DNA from: Xenopus tropicalis
Lineage: Eukaryota; Chordata; Amphibia; Anura; Pipidae
Length of the DNA stretch: 64,000 bases
Assembly: GCF_000004195.4 (NCBI RefSeq)
Contig: NC_030683.2
Coordinates: 85,399,410 to 85,463,409, forward strand
Direction of reading: 5' to 3'
Shown here: positions 58,817 to 64,000 of the stretch, piece after piece
How positions within the stretch are numbered: position 1 is the first letter of the stretch
Layout of the letters: every line of letters starts with the position of its first letter
Translations under genes and position numbers: made by a program
Notes under the pieces: model-generated
What the model was told of the DNA's origin: nothing
What the model saw: the letters and a program-made list of their open reading frames with translations, nothing else
The model's database searches: none

Positions 58817-59129
58817 GCAGCCAATCAGCACATGAGCCAAACAGATACCATACAAGGGGCTATATATAGTAAGGCCACCTTTTTTCCCATTTTTAGGGCT
58901 AAGCCTGAACAATCAGAACAGCAGGGAATGAAGAGGAGCTATGGCTCCTCTTCAGTCCCTTATCTGCCTCTGTACTATGCATGGGCCAACATGGTGCATC
59001 AGCAGATTCAAATTTCAAACCTGCAGGACTGATGAGCCAGTAGACCAATATCAATGGTAAAAAGCCCTCTTTACCTATTGTATCAGTTATTGGTTGATTT
59101 TGTGTATGCTCAATGTATATACCCAATTT

Positions 59130-59190
59130 TAGTACACTGCTGCAGAATATATTGGCGCTTTATAAATACATGATACAAAAATTGATAATA
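59130..59190 (+). repeat. LINE-like 3' tail fragment
   Basis: ACTGCTGCAGAATATATTGG then GCGCTTTATAAATACATGAT, the pattern of an L2-type 3' end, followed by an AT-rich tail. Confidence 0.45.
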
Positions 59191-59322
59191 ATACAAAGAT
59201 ACTGGTATGGATAATCAAGTAAGCATATACATACTGAAAATTGTACAAATTAATTTTAGCAATATGTGTATCATTAGCTTTAGACATCACATTTGTACGT
59301 TTCTTTTAGTCAGTATATCAAA

Positions 59323-59510
59323 TACGGGTATGGGATCTGTTCTTCAGAAACCCATTATCCAGGAAGCTCCAAATTATGGGAAGGCCATCTCCATAGAGTC
59401 CATTTTAATCAAATAATTAAAATTTCCTTTTTCTCTGTAATAATAAAACAGTACCTCATACTTGATCCCAAATAAGATATAATTACCATATAACAGGTCT
59501 CATAACTGTA
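59323..59510 (+). repeat. 'TACAGGTAT' MITE, internally deleted copy
   Basis: TACGGGTATGGGATCTG at the left and AGGTCTCATAACTGTA at the right. About 140 bases of the usual interior are missing. Confidence 0.72.
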
Positions 59511-59661
59511 TATATATACTGCAACAACTGTTGTCTTGTCCTTGCTCTGTAGTAGTAGTGATGGCTTAGGCAAACAAGAGTTCTTTGGGTGAAGACATGT
59601 CTAAATGCATTTTACATGAATATATGGCATACATTCCCACATCCAAGAGAAGCCACTAGTA

Positions 59662-59952
59662 AAGTGGTCCCCAACCAGTGGCTCGTGAGCAACATGTTGC
59701 TCACCAACCCCTTGGATGTTGCTCTCCATGGCCTTAAAGCAGGTGCTCATTTTTGAATTTCTGGCAAGCAGGCAAGTTTTGGTATAATGCAAAACAGAGC
59801 CTTCTGTAGGCTGCCAGTCCCCATAGGGGCTATTAAGTAGCCAATTATAGCTCTTATTGTCACCCCCAGGAACCTTTTTTATACTTGTGCTGCTCCCCAA
59901 CACTTTTTCCCTTTAAATGTGGCTCACGGGTATAAAAGGTTGGGGATCCCTG
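59662..59952. mobile_element. hAT-type MITE, perfect 8-bp target duplication
   Basis: The left end AAGTGGTCCCCAACCAG and right end GGTTGGGGATCCCTG are inverted near-complements, flanked by CACTAGTA (59654-59661 and 59953-59960). At 291 bp it is non-autonomous. Confidence 0.85.
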
Positions 59953-60296
59953 CACTAGTAGAAGGCTTTCATTGGAACCGACAAATGAATATATGGCAGT
60001 TGGTCTCTTTTTGGTGAGGATTTTTATTTCTAATCCTTTTAGAATATATCTAATCTATTAGATATATTCTATCAGTAGCAAATATAATTCCTGCATTTAA
60101 ATGTCACAGTTTTTTTGAAATATTTGAAACATTTTGTTTTTGTCATTTCTTTATGGAAAGGTAAGAAAGAAGTTGGGCGATTGTTTTGTGAAAGATGTGG
60201 CCTAATAAGATATTGATTTAGACACTGTACAAAAAATAATGTTTTTTGGGTAAAAAAAACTAAATTTTTTATTGAGAAGTCAGGAAATGTGTATTC

Positions 60297-60491
60297 TTAA
60301 AGGGTGGTTCATCTTCAGGTTAACTATTAGTATGTTATAGCAATTTTTCAACTATAGAGATATGGTGTACGCAAAGCTAAATAATTAAAACACCACAAAC
60401 AACATAAAATAGAGACCAATTGCAGATTGTCTCAGAATAGCACTCTTTACAACATACTAAAAGTTAATTCAAAGGTGAACAACCCCTTTAA
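60297..60491. repeat. T2-like MITE, internally deleted
   Basis: TTAAAGGGTGGTTCATC at the left and AAAGGTGAACAACCCCTTTAA at the right, enclosing only 195 bp. The CTAGCAACC centre is gone. Confidence 0.78.
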
Positions 60492-62116
60492 ACAGGACTA
60501 ATCTTATAACAGGCAATGTTTCGGCACTAGGACTTCTTGTATTAAGTATAGCTAACTTCTGACTCAAAAGTGGAAAATACAAAGTTATGTATTCTATTGC
60601 TAGTTTTACCATAAAAGCAGCAAATTGATTTTGGTTTAGAGAAATACAGGTATGCAATTGGGGATCTAAAATATGCCTTCTAATTATGGTTTTAATGAGA
60701 CTATGTTATATGTATCTTGGATGGAGGAAGATAAAAATAGATATTCAAAAATAAGTAGATATCCAAAAACACTGTCATAGCAGTCACAATGCTATAGTTT
60801 AAAGGTTATTCAGAGCAGAAAATGTGCATTCAGTCCAAACCACACAATAATTGACCTTCATACCGAGCTATTATGAACTGCTTTCCAACTTCCTAGATGG
60901 GATAGAACTACGGGCTTGGAGCCTATTCTGTAGTCCCCATCATCACTTATTATATAGCACCATCAAGTTACACAGCTTTTTTACCATAATATCATAGCAA
61001 ACCAGGTACGCACAATAAATTAACAAACAAAATGAAACAATAGGATTAGAGGAATGGCCACCTTGACTGTGTAAAATCTACCCTAAATTATATAGTTATT
61101 CTACACAGACAAAAGACTCCTAGACTAAAAATAACCAAAAATTAAATTGTAACACTGGGTGGAGTTCTACATCAGTGTGGTCTTACCTACACTAGGATAC
61201 CAAAAATTGATACAGATTAAGGGGTATGTTAGAAAGGTTAGCGAGCTAATCTCTAATGGACTTGTTAAAAAGATATGATATAATACAACAAATGAAGGTA
61301 ATGGAGCTTTAGGAAACAGCTAGCACAGCATCATGCCATTTTATATGTGCAAAAGAACGTATTCTAGAAAGGCAAAGTTTAACCAGTTTATTATCAATTG
61401 ATTGCTCAAAGGAGCTATCAGATTGTAATTTCAGGACCGAGTATTGTTTTTTAGCTCCAAGGATTTCGGTTTTCCTAGTTTTATCGGGGGTATCCAGTTG
61501 AAGACCTGATGACCACAAGCCACCCACCCCATGAATGTTATGATCTTCATCTTATTCTAGTTCTTTGTATGACATCATTTTCTCATAATCTGACACACAC
61601 ACAGCAAATATGCAGGTAGTGGGCGAGTGCAGGCTGAGCTCTTCCTTCTGCCCTCCCTGCTGTGACCTAACTGGTCGGATATGGGTCAGATTTTTTGGGG
61701 TCACTACAACATGCTGATTGGTTGCTATAGGTTACTGCACCTGGACAGCCTGGACTGCCTTTTATTACATCACCCCAAAGTCTCCTCTAGTCAACAAGCC
61801 TTGCTTGTCAGTCTGCCACCGAAATATGCAGTAATAACATCATTTGTTTGATGACCCCTAAGGGAGGATCCAGACATAGTGCTCCAGTTACTGTCATGGT
61901 AAATGTGTTACCTTGAAGGAATTCCAGGTCATACCACAAGGTAAATGAAAATGTGTGCAAAGCCAGTGACCGTGCATAGTCTGGCAAGTGTTCAGTTCAG
62001 AGAGATCATGTCTCGCTGTGTTGTTTTTGTTTGCTTTTGCCTCAAGCCAGCCCAACATAATGTAGATTTGTACTTTTAAACTATACAGTTATGGCCACTT
62101 GTGTTAAGGGTAATAA
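60492..62116. other. Intergenic sequence, nothing identified
   Basis: No supported gene or element. Confidence 0.4.

Positions 62117-62203
<87 letters not shown>
62117..62203 (+). repeat. (TATC)n microsatellite, about 21 uninterrupted units
   Basis: A pure TATC run of 87 bases. Length and purity suggest it is polymorphic. Confidence 0.97.
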
Positions 62204-64000
62204 GTTCATAAAGATGTAACTAACCAAGCAGTGTACAGAGATTACTCACATAAGGCTGTGTGTATGACAGATTCCTGCTACCATACATTGCTCTGCAAAA
62301 TATCCAGTTATTCCTGGAGCCATGTGCATTTAACACCCTGCTCTTTGCTTTGCACTCACCTGCAGATGTACTGCTGTAAACGTGTTAAGATATGCAGAAC
62401 TACTCTGCAAGGTACATATAAACACCCACACCTCTTATGGCAGGCACACCTCAATGCATTGCAAATATCCATGTGTCCATATCTGGCATATTACTGCTTC
62501 ATTCTTACAGCTAACCATCACTGAACAAATTAGGAGCGTCATGTCATGGAATGAAAGTTGAAAAAGACTCTAATTTAATAGCAATTGTGCACAAATTCCT
62601 AAAGCCTCAAGAGATACTATTTGTGGCAAAATTGACACAAGGTCACCTTAGGGCTGTTGTGAGCTTCTGATATGTCACATATGGTTATAATGACAATTAT
62701 CCAGCGTGAGCTAGGTCAGGAATAGGTTAAAGGGTTAACTATATAGCCACAAGGCATTTATTCAATGAAAAAGAAAAAAAATCTGTTTCTCCCAGGCTCC
62801 CACCCAGTGGACCACATCTGTTAATATACTGCTTTATACACAGTGCTAGAAAATTTAATTATTTCAAATAAATAGCCAGTAACTTAATTAAGACACACGA
62901 TGGGCAGAAAGAGAAGTTTGTACTCTTGGGCTGAGTCCCAGAATATCTCTTGTGCTTCACCTGAGTTGGTTGTACAGGAGAATGAAAAAGAAACCAATGT
63001 GCCCCAGAGTATATGGACTTCCTTCCTGACCTTTACTCACTCAGAAATAGACTAAAGTTAAGGCACTAAGCCCACCCAGCTTGACCACTCTACTTCCTGG
63101 CCTGTAAAAAAACTATTTTGTATTCTAAGCTATCTTCCCTTGGTAGCAAAGCTTGAAGCTCATTGTCATAATTGGAACTTGACACCTTGTATATAAATGT
63201 TGCTTGTGCATTTTACCAACATAAACACCAGTTGTGAAATTCTAGACAATCTCTAATGGCCTTGTTGTGCACTGTTTATGTTTTCTTTTTCATATCTTGA
63301 TGTGGGATGGCCATAGCAAATCCATTATTAACAAGACCACTTTGTGCAACCAGGGGCCTGGGAGCTTGTTGGATGTCCCCCACCCACACCGACCTTAAAA
63401 AAATAGCACAAGAATGGACTAAGGAAGGGTTATGACATATAATTAACACATTACAAATTGGTGTGTAAGTCAGATAGCCTGCTAATTTGTCTCCCTAACC
63501 TCTTGGGTGATTCATTTAACTACAAGTACATTTTTAGAAACTGTATTTGGAATGCATTCTGTACCCATTTTTTACAATTTATTTACATTTTAGATATGCC
63601 TTAATAAGTCCTTTTTCTTAAAAAAAAATCTATACACATTGATTGTTGTCATCAAAATAGATATGACAAATAACAGTTCTTGTGTCAGACTCACAACTGT
63701 GTTAAGCAATGTATGTGAAAGGTATGGGACATGCAAAAGTCAGATAAAAATATACATTTATTAATGAACATTCACATACTTACATAATGTAATTACTGCT
63801 CTGTGGTGGTCTGTGAGTTGCTATGTTGAAAAATAAAAAATTGCAATAAAACTTGCTCAAGATGTTTTTAAGACTCCATTTTTACAAATTCATGGCTAGC
63901 ATATTTACTAAAAACCTAGATCACAGGGCATAAAAAACACTTGATTGCAGCAAAAATAACATTGTTCAATTTGTTTTTACAAATCTGAAAGCTTAAAAAA
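62204..64000. other. Intergenic sequence to the end of the window, nothing identified
   Basis: No supported feature. Confidence 0.4.

Overview
The window looks like vertebrate genomic DNA from a clawed frog (Xenopus; X. tropicalis fits best, but the species is inferred). The evidence is one spliced gene with a vertebrate three-exon layout, large AT-rich spacers, and repeats with the look of Xenopus families: TTAA-flanked MITEs, 'TACAGGTAT' elements, long palindromic MITEs with TWA target duplications, hAT MITEs, L1 and CR1/L2-type LINE pieces, and a DIRS retrotransposon. There is no bacterial-style operon, CRISPR array or convincing RNA gene.

Layout. 1-5.1 kb: a TTAA-type MITE split by a 5'-truncated, broken L1-clade LINE on the minus strand, bounded by a 16-bp target duplication. 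5.7-10.6 kb: the only host gene I can support, a plus-strand nicotinamide/indolethylamine N-methyltransferase-like gene of three coding exons (5695-5848, 7245-7452, 9920-10337; 259 residues, all splice sites canonical), with a poly(A) signal at 10614. Intron 2 holds two MITEs. 10.6-16.5 kb: spacer with MITEs and a small structured motif near 15.14 kb. 16.54-22.19 kb: an apparently complete DIRS-type tyrosine-recombinase retrotransposon with inverted terminal repeats, an internal complementary region matching both ends perfectly, and open gag-like, RT/RNase H/methyltransferase-like and tyrosine recombinase frames. 22-38.8 kb: dense MITEs, including a hAT element (26438-27481) carrying a 34-bp minisatellite, a 530-bp palindrome (32247-32776), a 64-bp spacerless perfect palindrome (37950-38013) and a decayed LINE RT fragment. 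38.8-64 kb: fewer repeats, LINE 3' ends, a 26-bp-arm hairpin at 45.86 kb, TATC/GATA microsatellites, and several repeat-poor blocks that could be conserved noncoding sequence.

How it works together: the methyltransferase gene is a self-contained SAM-dependent small-molecule enzyme. Everything else identifiable is mobile DNA at different stages of decay, from the apparently recent DIRS copy to heavily degraded LINE fragments. Repeat names come from structure (target duplications, termini, motifs), not from a database search.
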